Shown here one piece after another: positions 16,821 to 25,142 of a stretch of DNA of 64,000 bases. This DNA comes from Undibacterium sp. KW1 (GTDB lineage Bacteria > Pseudomonadota > Gammaproteobacteria > Burkholderiales > Burkholderiaceae_D). How positions within the stretch are numbered: the stretch's first letter is position 1; every line of letters starts with the position of its first letter. The notes under the pieces are model-generated. The model did no database searches. It was not told the origin of the DNA and saw nothing but the letters and a program-made list of their open reading frames with translations. A program made the translations under genes and the position numbers. The stretch lies in the NCBI RefSeq assembly GCF_009937955.1, contig NZ_AP018439.1, positions 5,642,001 to 5,706,000 of the forward strand, given 5' to 3'.

Positions 16821-17954
16821 TTAGTTATAAGTACGTCCACCAGCCTGGAAAGATTTTCTTTCGAAATCGATTCTTTCCAAACGGCCCAGACCTTCCATGT
16901 CACCACCAAGCTCAACCTCATGGGTCAGGCCATCACGATCACGATAAAGTACACGGTCACGCAAGATAGTCAGGCCTTGCAGGGACAGGGCCTTGGGCGT
17001 GGCATCCATTATCTGGGTACGGGCACCCGGGTTTTGAGCTTGTGCGACGCTGGTCTTTGTGGAAATGCGGGGCAGTTCGGTTGCGACTGTGCTTCCTGGT
17101 CTGGCGGTGTCAAACAACATGACACGACCGCCGTTTGACTGAACTTGCTGGGCTGGCTGGACAGACTGAACCTGTTGGCCTGACCTGATATTCGCTTGAA
17201 CTGGTTCACGCTGCGCTTCCGGCACGGCTCCAGATTTATTGGATGCATTACAGAAAGCACGTCTGGGTTCGTATTTGCAGAGCTCAGCTTCCAGGCGCAA
17301 TTTAGTCAGGCCGAGGTCATTCACCCGCCCTTCCAGCATGCTGACATATTGCTCCCGCTTCTGTGCATCCTGGCTTGGAGCATAAGTTGGCGCAACTGCT
17401 GCGCTTTGCAAGACAGGCCTTGGCGCCATCGTATTTGCTGTTTGTGCAGGTACAGCTACCGGGGCAGGCGCAGGCGCTGCCGTTGTGGCCGTAGTTGCCG
17501 CTGCAACAGGTGCAGCCGGGTTGCTGCCATTGCGGTTTTTGAGCTGCGCCAACGCAGCCAGGTCATCATTCTGGGGCTGGCTGGCTGGTGCGGCTGCGGT
17601 TTCAGCCACTGGCTTTTCTGTGGCTGCTACGACTGGCTTGTCTTTTGCCTCAGCCTCGCGCTTCTTGCGCTCAGCATCTTCCTTTTGATTTTTAAATGCC
17701 TGCTGCTGCCGCATACGCTCATCGTTTTGCGCGGCCTGGAGTTGCATGTACTGGTAGTAACCATATACCCCCATGACAAACAACATGAGACCACCCATGG
17801 CCAGGTACATGGTCTTGTTATTATTTTTTGCAGCCACCGGCGACATAGGTACTACTTTTTTTTCTGACTCTGTCTTACCAGCTTGCGAAGAAGCAACTCC
17901 GGCATTTTCATCATGCTCGCCTGAAAGGCCATCCCAGTCATTCATACCCATCAT
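16821..17954 (-). CDS. dotF: Dot/Icm inner-membrane protein DotF (IcmG)-like
   Basis: A 377-residue bitopic protein: an acidic cytosolic N-terminus of about 47 residues, one membrane segment (residues 49-66), a lysine/glutamine-rich coiled coil, an alanine/proline-rich linker (about 110-190) and a periplasmic C-terminal domain. Two cysteines (LCKYEPRRAFC) may pair. Sequence similarity to Legionella IcmG is weak by eye, and the protein is longer (Legionella's is about 270 residues). The call rests on topology and on its place between dotG and dotE, matching icmE-icmG-icmC and traO-traP-traQ. Confidence 0.75.
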   Translation of the reverse strand: MMGMNDWDGLSGEHDENAGVASSQAGKTESEKKVVPMSPVAAKNNNKTMYLAMGGLMLFVMGVYGYYQYMQLQAAQNDERMRQQQAFKNQKEDAERKKREAEAKDKPVVAATEKPVAETAAAPASQPQNDDLAALAQLKNRNGSNPAAPVAAATTATTAAPAPAPVAVPAQTANTMAPRPVLQSAAVAPTYAPSQDAQKREQYVSMLEGRVNDLGLTKLRLEAELCKYEPRRAFCNASNKSGAVPEAQREPVQANIRSGQQVQSVQPAQQVQSNGGRVMLFDTARPGSTVATELPRISTKTSVAQAQNPGARTQIMDATPKALSLQGLTILRDRVLYRDRDGLTHEVELGGDMEGLGRLERIDFERKSFQAGGRTYN

Positions 17955-18021
17955 CTATTCCTTATCTTCAATTTACTTTTGGCTTTGCGGTCAAAAATGA
18001 AAATGCGTTTTACCAGCGGTA

Positions 18022-19467
18022 CTAGCGTTGACCATACACAGGGATTTGCCCATACACTGCGGGCTGACCACCATAGGCTGGCTGAGGATAGGCAGGCTGC
18101 GGCACATACATTTGCTGCTGACCATACATGGCTGGCGGCTGGACAGGTGGCATAGGAAGCGCTGGTGCATAGGAATTCGCAACTGCGGCCTGCCTTGCAC
18201 CATTTGCAGTAGCAGCGCCTGGTGCAGGCCCGCTATTGTCAGCATTGACACCTTCGACATAGACGATGTCAGCCGCGACCAGCAGGCCTATTTCGGTTTG
18301 TGAATATACTTCCAGGGTATTTGGCCTGTTGGTGTACGGTGCCAGCGTGCTGGCTACACGGTTCATGGTTTTTGCGGCACCACGGGCGATCAATTGCTTG
18401 TTGTTAAGCTCTGACTGTGTCACCACCGTAGGTGAACCATTCTGGCCATAAATAACCGTCGAATTATTTTGCGACTTGCCCTCGGCATACCCCTGGGCAA
18501 AATCAACAATGGCAGCCAGCCCGAATTTGGTCAGCAAATGCCTGTCCACATTATCGGCAACCGCTGCGCGCTTTGTATCCCGGTCAACAGCAAAAATTTT
18601 GACGGGGATGGAGCGTTCAAACTTGGGATGATTCAGAGAAGTAAATTGAATCACGGCTTTTTCTGAGTAAGGCGCGGTCTGCCCTGCCAAGGCGCCAAGC
18701 AGTTTGCCGCCCTTGAATGGGCCGCTCAGAATGTAGGCAGTAATGGCACTAGGTTCATCGGTATTCATGCCTATATCGATGCTGCCATAGAAAATATCAC
18801 CGGCCCTGGCAAAGACCTGGCCTTTCTTTTGTGCATCAGCCTTGCCAACTTGCTGTTCATGGACATCTTTTTCTTTTTTCTCACCCTGGACACTCTCGTT
18901 GCCTACATAGGCCGTGTAGAAAACCCTGGACCCGGGCTCCCATGCCTCGTTGATCTTGGCTTTATCGGCAGTCAGCTTGCGTTTCCATTCATCAACTTTT
19001 TTCTGCTGGGCGGCTTCTGCATCACGGATATCCTGCTCGCTGGGTTCGCGTGCACTTGCGTACCGGGCATAGCCATTGTCGGCATTGCGGGCCGCGTACA
19101 TGCTTGGGTCTATGCCATTGCCGGCACTGGCAACAGATGCCGGCGCGGCGTCCGGACGCATCGTTGCAATAAAGGTCTGCCCGTTTGACTCTGCCCGTTT
19201 GGCCGCATCTTCGTTGGCAGTTTTGCGCAAGTCAGATTGCTGAGCATCGACTTTTGTAGGGTCGATGGCGGCCTTTTTATTCGCATCGGCTGGCAGGGCT
19301 GCGGTGCTAGTGGGCTCGCTCGACTCTTTGCTCATGGAATTTTTCTTGATCATGCCATTGACTGCCAGTGCAATACCGGCGACCAGGACAACGGCAACAC
19401 CAATGACCATCATGCGGGATTTAGGATTTGCCAGGAAAGCCATTCCGCCTGTTTTCTTTTCTGCCAT
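18022..19467 (-). CDS. dotG: Dot/Icm core-complex protein DotG (IcmE), short form
   Basis: A 481-residue VirB10-like protein spanning the periplasm. A membrane segment lies at residues 19-36, then a polar linker, a coiled coil near 150-180, and the conserved DotG/TraO C-terminal domain from about 210 (GDIFYGSIDIGMNTDEPSA, GPFKGGKLLGAL, TVEVYSQTEIGLLVAADI-like block). Legionella DotG is about 1050 residues because of a long pentapeptide-type repeat region, which is absent here, as in TraO. The last 45 residues are an unusual proline, tyrosine, glutamine and methionine-rich tail (AMYGQQQMYVPQ). Its start abuts the dotH stop. Confidence 0.92.
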   Translation of the reverse strand: MAEKKTGGMAFLANPKSRMMVIGVAVVLVAGIALAVNGMIKKNSMSKESSEPTSTAALPADANKKAAIDPTKVDAQQSDLRKTANEDAAKRAESNGQTFIATMRPDAAPASVASAGNGIDPSMYAARNADNGYARYASAREPSEQDIRDAEAAQQKKVDEWKRKLTADKAKINEAWEPGSRVFYTAYVGNESVQGEKKEKDVHEQQVGKADAQKKGQVFARAGDIFYGSIDIGMNTDEPSAITAYILSGPFKGGKLLGALAGQTAPYSEKAVIQFTSLNHPKFERSIPVKIFAVDRDTKRAAVADNVDRHLLTKFGLAAIVDFAQGYAEGKSQNNSTVIYGQNGSPTVVTQSELNNKQLIARGAAKTMNRVASTLAPYTNRPNTLEVYSQTEIGLLVAADIVYVEGVNADNSGPAPGAATANGARQAAVANSYAPALPMPPVQPPAMYGQQQMYVPQPAYPQPAYGGQPAVYGQIPVYGQR

Positions 19468-20559
19468 TTAAAACCCCGACACGCGTAATTCAACACTCTT
19501 ACCTTCTTGCGCTGCATAGATCACCGGCGTGCGCGCAGGAAGCTCATAAACATTGGTACCATCAATCGAGGACATGGTTCCTGTCCATGATGGTGAGCGC
19601 ACTGAAGTCTTGTTGGTCAGGCGCAAATACATTTTTCCATCCAGCATCCAGGCCCTGGCATCTGCCCCCTCAACCCTGAGTTCCTGTGCTTTTTCTGGTA
19701 CCACGCCATTGAGCATGGAGAACATCGAAGAAGAAGCCTCAGGCGGCATTTGCTTTTCTATCAGGGCAGCGGCATTCGGTCCGCGTACAGGCATCCTCGC
19801 GTCCAGACGCACATCAGTTTCTTTTTGACCGGTGACCAGGCGCACAAAGACTGGTGTGCTCATGCCCGCCAGGAAAACTTTCAAATTGCCGTAGGCATAA
19901 TCCTTGATAGGTTCCAGGGCAATTTCATGCGGATTATTATTCGGATGAAATTCCACCGCAAACATGCTCTTGGAAGGAGCCGCAAATTTGACCACAGGCC
20001 AGGGATTGCCCGTTGAATCCGTGAACAGCAAGGACGAGTTTTCATTGACGTTCAGGCGCATCACCGGGATCACCGAGCCAGGCTGCAAGTTCACAATCAC
20101 CGAAGAAATCACCGCCCTGTGCATCTGCCCGTCAGGTGTGCGCACCGAACGCTTGAAATCATCAATGCGGTCGTAATAGCGATTGATTTCATCACGGCTG
20201 AAAGTCACGGTTTCATCGAGCAACTCATCAAAGGCCTGCTCTTTGGGATCGCGTAACTGCGGCATCTTGAGCTTGGTGCGTGGTTTCGCATAACCATCTG
20301 GTGACGGCAGCATGGCAGGGTCGCTATATCTGGCATTCAGTTCAGATGCTGTCAATCTCGCTGCGCTGGCAGGGCTGGCCTGCTGCATTGACTCTGCAGG
20401 TGCGGGTGGCAAGGCACTGGGCAGGGCCATTTCACCGGGTTTGGTTTGTGACTTGGCAGGCGGAGCCTCGGCACCAGCCTGTCTGGCCAAAGCGGCAGTA
20501 CCAAGCAACCCCATGAAGAGTGCGCAGGCAAGCCGGATATTTCTATTCTTATTCATCAT
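19468..20559 (-). CDS. dotH: Dot/Icm outer-membrane core protein DotH (IcmK)
   Basis: A 363-residue exported protein. The start is ATG 20559 (MMNKNRNIRL), with GAGG upstream and a signal peptide ending near ALAR. After a proline-rich linker the DotH/TraN domain begins: EQAFDELLDETVTFSRDEI, LQPGSVIPVMRLNVNENSSLLFTD in pieces, GNPWPVVKF and MSTPVFVRLVTG, all typical of IcmK. DotH is the main outer-membrane ring subunit, needing DotC and DotD for insertion. It is 13 bp after dotI and directly abuts dotG. Confidence 0.93.
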   Translation of the reverse strand: MMNKNRNIRLACALFMGLLGTAALARQAGAEAPPAKSQTKPGEMALPSALPPAPAESMQQASPASAARLTASELNARYSDPAMLPSPDGYAKPRTKLKMPQLRDPKEQAFDELLDETVTFSRDEINRYYDRIDDFKRSVRTPDGQMHRAVISSVIVNLQPGSVIPVMRLNVNENSSLLFTDSTGNPWPVVKFAAPSKSMFAVEFHPNNNPHEIALEPIKDYAYGNLKVFLAGMSTPVFVRLVTGQKETDVRLDARMPVRGPNAAALIEKQMPPEASSSMFSMLNGVVPEKAQELRVEGADARAWMLDGKMYLRLTNKTSVRSPSWTGTMSSIDGTNVYELPARTPVIYAAQEGKSVELRVSGF

Positions 20560-20572
20560 CAACGACCTCAAA

Positions 20573-21298
20573 TCACCGCTCGAATGTACTGAAGCTATCA
20601 ATCACCACGCCGCGCGGGTTCTCCAATGGAGAAATGGCACGCAGGTTCATCTTGATGATCAGTTTTTGCTTGATAGGACTTTGTCCGAAAGGCGTGTAAG
20701 TCACATCGATCGGCATTTCTACTTTCCACATATAGATACCATTTACCGGTGCTTCACCAGTGATTACGGGGCTGCTGGTAACAACGGCAGAAACCAGCAT
20801 GGATTTTTCCTTGACGGTCTGCAGCGTGCCTGATTTATCCAGTTGATCCATGTATGCCTGCCAGCCCTCGGCACTGAAATAATCGACATTGCTCTGGAAC
20901 TGCCTGCGGTAATTCACATAGTCATAAGTAAAAATCGAAGTGACAGACTCAGCAGCCCAGGTCAGCAAGGCATTCTTGGAAATGGTGGGGCGGCTGATGG
21001 GGCGCAATTCAATAATGCGTCCATCATTTTCTGCGGCGATATACAGGGGCTTGGGGGGATTGCGGTAAACATCGTACAAGGCATACGCCAGCAGGATAGT
21101 CAGCACCAGCAGACCTGCCACAATTTTCTGGATAAAGCGGTAACGGTCGAGATAAAACTCGGCGCGTGCCATATTCAGCTCAGGCTGCCCTGTGGTTTCC
21201 CTGGTATTGCCGCCTGCAAGCGACGCGTCAACTGCATGCACAGGCGGCTTGGTTTCCGCCTTGGCTGGCAATTGTTGTTGAGCTATGGAGCCAGACAT
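20573..21298 (-). CDS. dotI: Dot/Icm inner-membrane protein DotI (IcmL)
   Basis: A 241-residue bitopic protein starting at ATG 21298 with a GAGGATC ribosome site. One membrane segment (residues 56-77) follows a polar N-terminus. The periplasmic domain begins with PPKPLYIAAENDGRII and ends with FGQSPIKQKLIIKMNLRAI, the DotI/TraM VirB8-like fold. DotI forms an inner-membrane ring with DotJ that supports the secretion complex. It is 29 bp downstream of the dotJ-like gene. Confidence 0.93.
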   Translation of the reverse strand: MSGSIAQQQLPAKAETKPPVHAVDASLAGGNTRETTGQPELNMARAEFYLDRYRFIQKIVAGLLVLTILLAYALYDVYRNPPKPLYIAAENDGRIIELRPISRPTISKNALLTWAAESVTSIFTYDYVNYRRQFQSNVDYFSAEGWQAYMDQLDKSGTLQTVKEKSMLVSAVVTSSPVITGEAPVNGIYMWKVEMPIDVTYTPFGQSPIKQKLIIKMNLRAISPLENPRGVVIDSFSTFER

Positions 21299-21327
21299 CT
21301 TGATCCTCTTACACGTTATGGATACGC

Positions 21328-21648
21328 TTATTCAACATTTGCTGCTGCGCCTGCTGGCGCATTCGCAGCCTTGGCGGCCTTGGCAGACTTTACCTGGCCG
21401 ACAGTGTCAAACTGCCTCAATTTCACCAATAAACCATTGCGCGTGGTGGCATACAAATCACGCTGGGGAAAACTGCTATAAACCAGGAACATTCCCACCA
21501 CCAGGACTATGTCCAGACCGACCAGGCCTATCGCCAGGACAGTCATGCGGCGGAAGTTATCCCTATAAAACTCAAAGCCATAACGCCTGGTCTTTTTGAC
21601 CACAGGCTTGGGCGTTGGCGGTGCTGATGCTGCAGGGTCTTTTTTCAT
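21328..21648 (-). CDS. dotJ: Dot/Icm inner-membrane protein DotJ (IcmM)-like
   Basis: A 106-residue protein with a basic proline-rich N-terminus, one membrane segment (residues 37-57) and a short periplasmic part (FPQRDLYATTRNGLLVKL) that parallels the start of the DotI periplasmic domain, the known relationship between DotJ and DotI. An alanine-rich tail ends it. Position directly before dotI matches icmM-icmL. It is the first gene of the dotJ-dotP unit and has an AT-rich upstream region. Confidence 0.82.
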   Translation of the reverse strand: MKKDPAASAPPTPKPVVKKTRRYGFEFYRDNFRRMTVLAIGLVGLDIVLVVGMFLVYSSFPQRDLYATTRNGLLVKLRQFDTVGQVKSAKAAKAANAPAGAAANVE

Positions 21649-21760
21649 AGAAAAATTTAGAATTCTTCAATAATCTTATCATGTCAATTTATGAAAACAA
21701 AGGCCAGATAAGGTTTTTTCGACATTTATTCCAAATTCTACCAGCTTTACAATTAAATTA

Positions 21761-21770
21761 TTAAGACAAT
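21761..21770 (-). promoter_or_regulatory. shared Dot/Icm upstream motif (dotJ copy)
   Basis: ATTGTCTTAA on the minus strand, 113 bp upstream of the dotJ start, with the same leading bases (CATC/TATC then ATTGTC) as the dotD copy. Downstream an AT-rich stretch (TAATAATTTAATTG) follows. It is the third exact copy in this cluster. Confidence 0.5.
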
Positions 21771-21785
21771 GATGGTAAAAAACAT

Positions 21786-21800
21786 CTTGTTTGTAACAAG
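21786..21800. promoter_or_regulatory. small inverted repeat near dotJ promoter
   Basis: CTTGTT-TGT-AACAAG is a perfect 6-bp inverted repeat with a 3-base spacer, 16 bp beyond the shared motif. It is too short for a terminator and could be an operator half-site pair. Confidence 0.25.
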
Positions 21801-22014
21801 GCAGCGAAATACTGTCAGCTGGCAGTCATGAGGGAAGTTTTCGGAGGGAAATATTTCAAAGAAAATAAAGCTGACAGGCGAGCGTCAAGTTCATGTCATG
21901 AAGAAACAATGGGGCATGCAGAAAGAATTCATCAACAGCCATCCTGCTTGCGCATGGTTTGCCTCAAGTTAGCTCTGTGCCAGAGGCCAGGGTGGTGCAG
22001 GCACCTGGACCCGG

Positions 22015-22449
22015 CTATTCCTGCAACATTTCCCGTATCATTGCGAGGCGATTCAGATACACGGCCTCGCCATTGGCATCATCAGACACGGCCGGAGAAA
22101 AATATTCATCCTTCATCTTGTCGAACAAAGTCTCCTGCACCGCCCTGACTGCCTGGTCTTCTGCGACAAATGGCAGCAGCGGTAAAGCTCGTCCGAAAGG
22201 GAAATTGGTTGCGCAACGGTTCAGCACCTGTATTACGCCGTACAGGGCCTCCAGCGCTGCCGCCAGCTTTGCACCACCATCAGCAGGCAAATCAGCGGCC
22301 ATGGCAGGGCTGTTCTGCTGCAGATGCCGGTAGTATTCAGCAGCCAGGCCATCCGGGGCCTGTATCGACTGGTATAGCTGCAAAGCCCTTTCCACATGAG
22401 GTTTGTGCAGGTTGTGCAGGGCTTCGACTAATTGATCTATCAATGGCAT
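22015..22449 (-). CDS. hypothetical soluble protein upstream of Dot/Icm genes
   Basis: A 144-residue, cysteine-poor, helical and acidic protein starting at ATG 22449, with no signal peptide or membrane segment. Size and composition are like small secretion adaptors (IcmS, IcmW, IcmQ classes), but I see no sequence match to them, so an adaptor role is only a guess from position. It lies 62 bp downstream of the exported-protein gene at 22512-22907 and may be the last gene of that operon. Confidence 0.65.
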   Translation of the reverse strand: MPLIDQLVEALHNLHKPHVERALQLYQSIQAPDGLAAEYYRHLQQNSPAMAADLPADGGAKLAAALEALYGVIQVLNRCATNFPFGRALPLLPFVAEDQAVRAVQETLFDKMKDEYFSPAVSDDANGEAVYLNRLAMIREMLQE

Positions 22450-22511
22450 GACATGTATTCCAGGTGATATATTTTGCAGTAGCTGATTGGGGTTAGCTTA
22501 TTTAAGATAAA

Positions 22512-22907
22512 TTACTCAGTCAGATTCAAATTGCAGGTTTTCTTTTTTCCACCCTGCGCCATAGCTGCCTGATAGCGGCTGCTGGCGGCCTGCCTGGAGA
22601 CATCCATCAGTGATTCCTTCATCTTCTCCACATCAAATTCTTGCGAGGCGGCTGGCTGGCTGTTGCCGATCACCATCTTTCCATCCTTGTTTTGCAGCAC
22701 ATCACCACCCGCGGCTTTACTACCTGCTGGAGTACCGTTGCAGCTCATGATTTGCGGCTTTACCGGCGCTGATTTGGATTTCCCCAGCAAATCCACATTG
22801 ACCAGTTTGATGCCGCGCTCAGCGGCCAGTTCTTCGCTTAAGGACCCGCCCGCAAGACATGATTGTGCTGCAGTAGCAAAGCAGACCAGGAGGTATATTC
22901 TTTTCAT
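22512..22907 (-). CDS. hypothetical exported protein
   Basis: A 131-residue protein with a signal peptide (MKRIYLLVCF to about CLAGG; a lipobox reading is also possible). The mature part is polar, with cysteines in IMSCNGTP and near the C-terminus (KKTCNLNLTE) that could form one disulfide. Its ATG overlaps the preceding gene's TGA (ATGA), so the two are translationally coupled. No family is recognised. It may be a periplasmic accessory of the adjacent secretion system. Confidence 0.65.
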   Translation of the reverse strand: MKRIYLLVCFATAAQSCLAGGSLSEELAAERGIKLVNVDLLGKSKSAPVKPQIMSCNGTPAGSKAAGGDVLQNKDGKMVIGNSQPAASQEFDVEKMKESLMDVSRQAASSRYQAAMAQGGKKKTCNLNLTE

Positions 22908-23605
22908 AAGCCCTTCTCCAGCATTTTGACTTCGTACGAAGGATCAATGATTTCATCACATTGCTTGATCACTGCCAGATATACTGGCTCATTCTTTTGC
23001 ACCTGCGCCTCGGCAATCAGGAAAAAGTTTTTTGACTCGCTGATGGATGACTTGAATTTGATATTACGGCCAGACGGGCTGATTTTTTGCCCCGATCCCA
23101 ACAGGTGGTACTTGAACATGCCAAACACATCCACTTCCATTTTCCCTGCATCGAGCTGCATGGGCCTGACGACAAAACTGACATCCTCAAAAAGCACCTG
23201 CTCACCTACAGTCCCGCTCTTCTTGAAGGCCACGGAGAAATACTTCCCCAGTATGAATTCGTAATTCGCTGACACCGCATACTGCTGCAAACGACTGACA
23301 TTCATCCTGGCAAAATCACTGTCGAATTCATCAAATTTCGATGAAAACGCGTAGAAAGAATAAGGACCACTGACTTTTTTCTCACACTTGCGGACCGCCC
23401 CGCAAACTTGCCTGGCCACTTCACTACCTGCAGGCAGGCGATAAATAGTCAGCTCATATTCGTTGTGGTGCTGTGGCACCTGGCCTGGCAAGCTGGTCCT
23501 TGGCCTGGGGTCAGGCTGAGGCTTTACCCCGGCAGCCGGTGCCGCCAGCACCGGCCACATGAGTGCAAGTGCACAAATGCTGATGGGAATGTGTAGGCGC
23601 AACAA
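22904..23605 (-). CDS. hypothetical exported protein
   Basis: A 233-residue protein with a signal peptide of about 22 residues (IPISICALALMWPVLA) and a proline-rich linker (KPQPDPRPRTSLPGQVP). The mature domain is beta-rich with cysteines in QVCGAVRKCEKK and IKQCDE. No family is recognised. The stop overlaps the next start by four bases (ATGA), and the upstream membrane-protein gene ends 19 bp before it, giving a continuous minus-strand operon from 24977 to 22015. Confidence 0.65.
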   Translation of the reverse strand: MLRLHIPISICALALMWPVLAAPAAGVKPQPDPRPRTSLPGQVPQHHNEYELTIYRLPAGSEVARQVCGAVRKCEKKVSGPYSFYAFSSKFDEFDSDFARMNVSRLQQYAVSANYEFILGKYFSVAFKKSGTVGEQVLFEDVSFVVRPMQLDAGKMEVDVFGMFKYHLLGSGQKISPSGRNIKFKSSISESKNFFLIAEAQVQKNEPVYLAVIKQCDEIIDPSYEVKMLEKGL

Positions 23606-23624
23606 AACCTGCTCCTATCTGTAT

Positions 23625-24074
23625 CTACCGATTGCGCCTGAACAGGCGGGCAATACCCAGACGCACGGCCTGCCCTGCCGTTACCAGGGCGAGTAAAAAC
23701 ACGGTCAGGCAAAAACCATAAAACAACCAGGCCAGATAAGCCTTGAGTTGTGGAAACAGGGTATTGGCGAGGAGGCCGATCAGAAAATATACGCTCACCA
23801 GCAGCAGGTGCAGCCTCCCGGTTGTCAGTGACGGCAGGCGCAAGGCAAAGCACAGAGGCAACAAGAGCAATGCACAAAAAATAATCAGGCTGAATACACG
23901 CTGTTCAAAATAGATGCTGAGCATGCGGGTAAGACCAATTCCAAATAGCAGACAAATCACGGCACTGACAGCAAACAAGATTTGCATGACGCTGCCCGAC
24001 ATGGTGGTTGACTTGCCCGCAGCATGATTGGCGCTGACTTCGTTAAGTGTGCTAACTGTGCTCATGGTACTCAC
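23625..24074 (-). CDS. hypothetical membrane protein
   Basis: A 149-residue protein with a Ser/Thr-rich polar N-terminus of about 28 residues and four hydrophobic segments, ending in a basic tail (RLGIARLFRRNR). Its start overlaps the stop of the upstream gene by four bases. No family is recognised. With the 90-residue neighbour it forms a pair of small polytopic proteins within the operon. Confidence 0.65.
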   Translation of the reverse strand: MSTMSTVSTLNEVSANHAAGKSTTMSGSVMQILFAVSAVICLLFGIGLTRMLSIYFEQRVFSLIIFCALLLLPLCFALRLPSLTTGRLHLLLVSVYFLIGLLANTLFPQLKAYLAWLFYGFCLTVFLLALVTAGQAVRLGIARLFRRNR

Positions 24075-24343
24075 TCTTTACTTTCATCAAGTACTTGTTT
24101 CCAGGCCGCAAACCGGGCCAATTGCTGCATAAAAAAACTACGGTAGAAAAAATAGCGTCCCAACTCATAGAAAATAACGCAGACAAAAGCACCAGGTATT
24201 GCCATGGCACCCGCGCCGGTGGCATTCAGGGCTGTTACCAGCAAGGCAAAGACAGCGACGGCACTGAGCATGCACAAGACCAGGAAAAACAGGGTCGTTG
24301 CCAGCCTGCGTAATTTCTTGCGCAAGAATGATTGAAACATCAT
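24071..24343 (-). CDS. small hypothetical membrane protein
   Basis: A 90-residue protein with a basic N-terminus (RKKLRRLATT), two membrane segments (about residues 15-37 and 43-62) and a short cytosolic tail. It overlaps the following gene by four bases, indicating coupling. No family is recognised. Size and topology resemble accessory inner-membrane subunits of secretion machines, but no homology is seen. Confidence 0.62.
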   Translation of the reverse strand: MMFQSFLRKKLRRLATTLFFLVLCMLSAVAVFALLVTALNATGAGAMAIPGAFVCVIFYELGRYFFYRSFFMQQLARFAAWKQVLDESKE

Positions 24344-24401
24344 GGCTTATTTACTCTTATTCATTTGTGGTTGACAGAGCGCTTGCAGCAGCTGGTCTGC
24401 A

Positions 24402-24977
24402 TCATTTTTTCGGCAATGCATTCGGTGAGACAAATTCCGTCTTTTCTTTCAGCTTCGGTGCCACACCGTCGTCAATGCAGACACTGCGGAATGTAAAACC
24501 CTGCGGCCTGCTGTCTTCGTACGACTTCAGCTCGGCTGGCTGCAGCAAATCCTTGCGCTGGAACTCCAGCAGGTTTTTCTTGGCATAGGCATAGATCGCC
24601 TTATAGTCAGATACCTCGTATTTGGACGCATTCAATTGATCATAGGCAGTGAAAAAATTGCCCTGGACTGTTGTTGCATCTTTGACGCATTCTTCCATTT
24701 GCTTTTTACGGATGGCAAGAAGCTCTTTTTGCTTTTCATTAAATGGTTCAAGACTGACATTAATTTCCAGCTCCTTGAGCTTGATTTGCCTGTCACTGGC
24801 AAAATGTCTGACAAACATCAGGTCAGTCGCGAGTACAATCAAGCGTTGCGAGCGCTTGTCATCAAGCGGTTCCCTGATCTCCGGAATTGGAATTTTTTTC
24901 TTGTCTTGAGCATGGGCAATATTGCAAGTACTTCCAAATACCAAAGTGGCTAACAAAGACAGAGCGAGTTTATTCAT
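24402..24977 (-). CDS. hypothetical exported protein
   Basis: A 191-residue protein with a clear signal peptide (MNKLALSLLATLVFG to AHAQ). The mature part is charged and helical (IKLKELEINVSLEPFNEKQKELL in pieces), with cysteines in MEECVKD and SVCIDDG. No family is recognised. It is the first gene of the 24977-22015 operon; the AT-rich 165-bp gap to the divergent gene at 25143 should hold its promoter. Confidence 0.68.
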   Translation of the reverse strand: MNKLALSLLATLVFGSTCNIAHAQDKKKIPIPEIREPLDDKRSQRLIVLATDLMFVRHFASDRQIKLKELEINVSLEPFNEKQKELLAIRKKQMEECVKDATTVQGNFFTAYDQLNASKYEVSDYKAIYAYAKKNLLEFQRKDLLQPAELKSYEDSRPQGFTFRSVCIDDGVAPKLKEKTEFVSPNALPKK

Positions 24978-25142
24978 TGACTTAACCGAATTTTAAAAAA
25001 TACATACCCAGCAATAGTTTTTCATCGGAACTGCGTAATTTACAGGGTTCTGCATGGTGCATCAAAATTGACACTTCCAGACACAATTGCTAGCATTCGA
25101 TGAGAAAAGTTTTTTTACCTTCATTTTTATAAAGGTATTTTG

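Larger units (their letters stand above)
21649..22014. other. promoter region upstream of the dotJ unit
   Basis: No gene is evident in these 366 bases. They are AT-rich near dotJ (21650-21790), contain the shared motif at 21761-21770 and a small inverted repeat at 21786-21800, and probably carry the main promoter of the dotJ-dotP unit and the 3' end of the gene at 22015. Confidence 0.5.

Noticed and set aside
21745..21775. PmrA-type box (tandem CTTAAT) upstream of dotJ, as in Legionella
   Set aside because: CTTAAT and TTTAAT are present but spaced 8 rather than about 11 bases apart, and the dotD and dotP copies lack the second half, so I only report the shared 10-mer.
22015..22449. Assignment of this gene as icmS, icmW or icmQ
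   Set aside because: Only size and position fit; I see no conserved sequence blocks of those adaptors.
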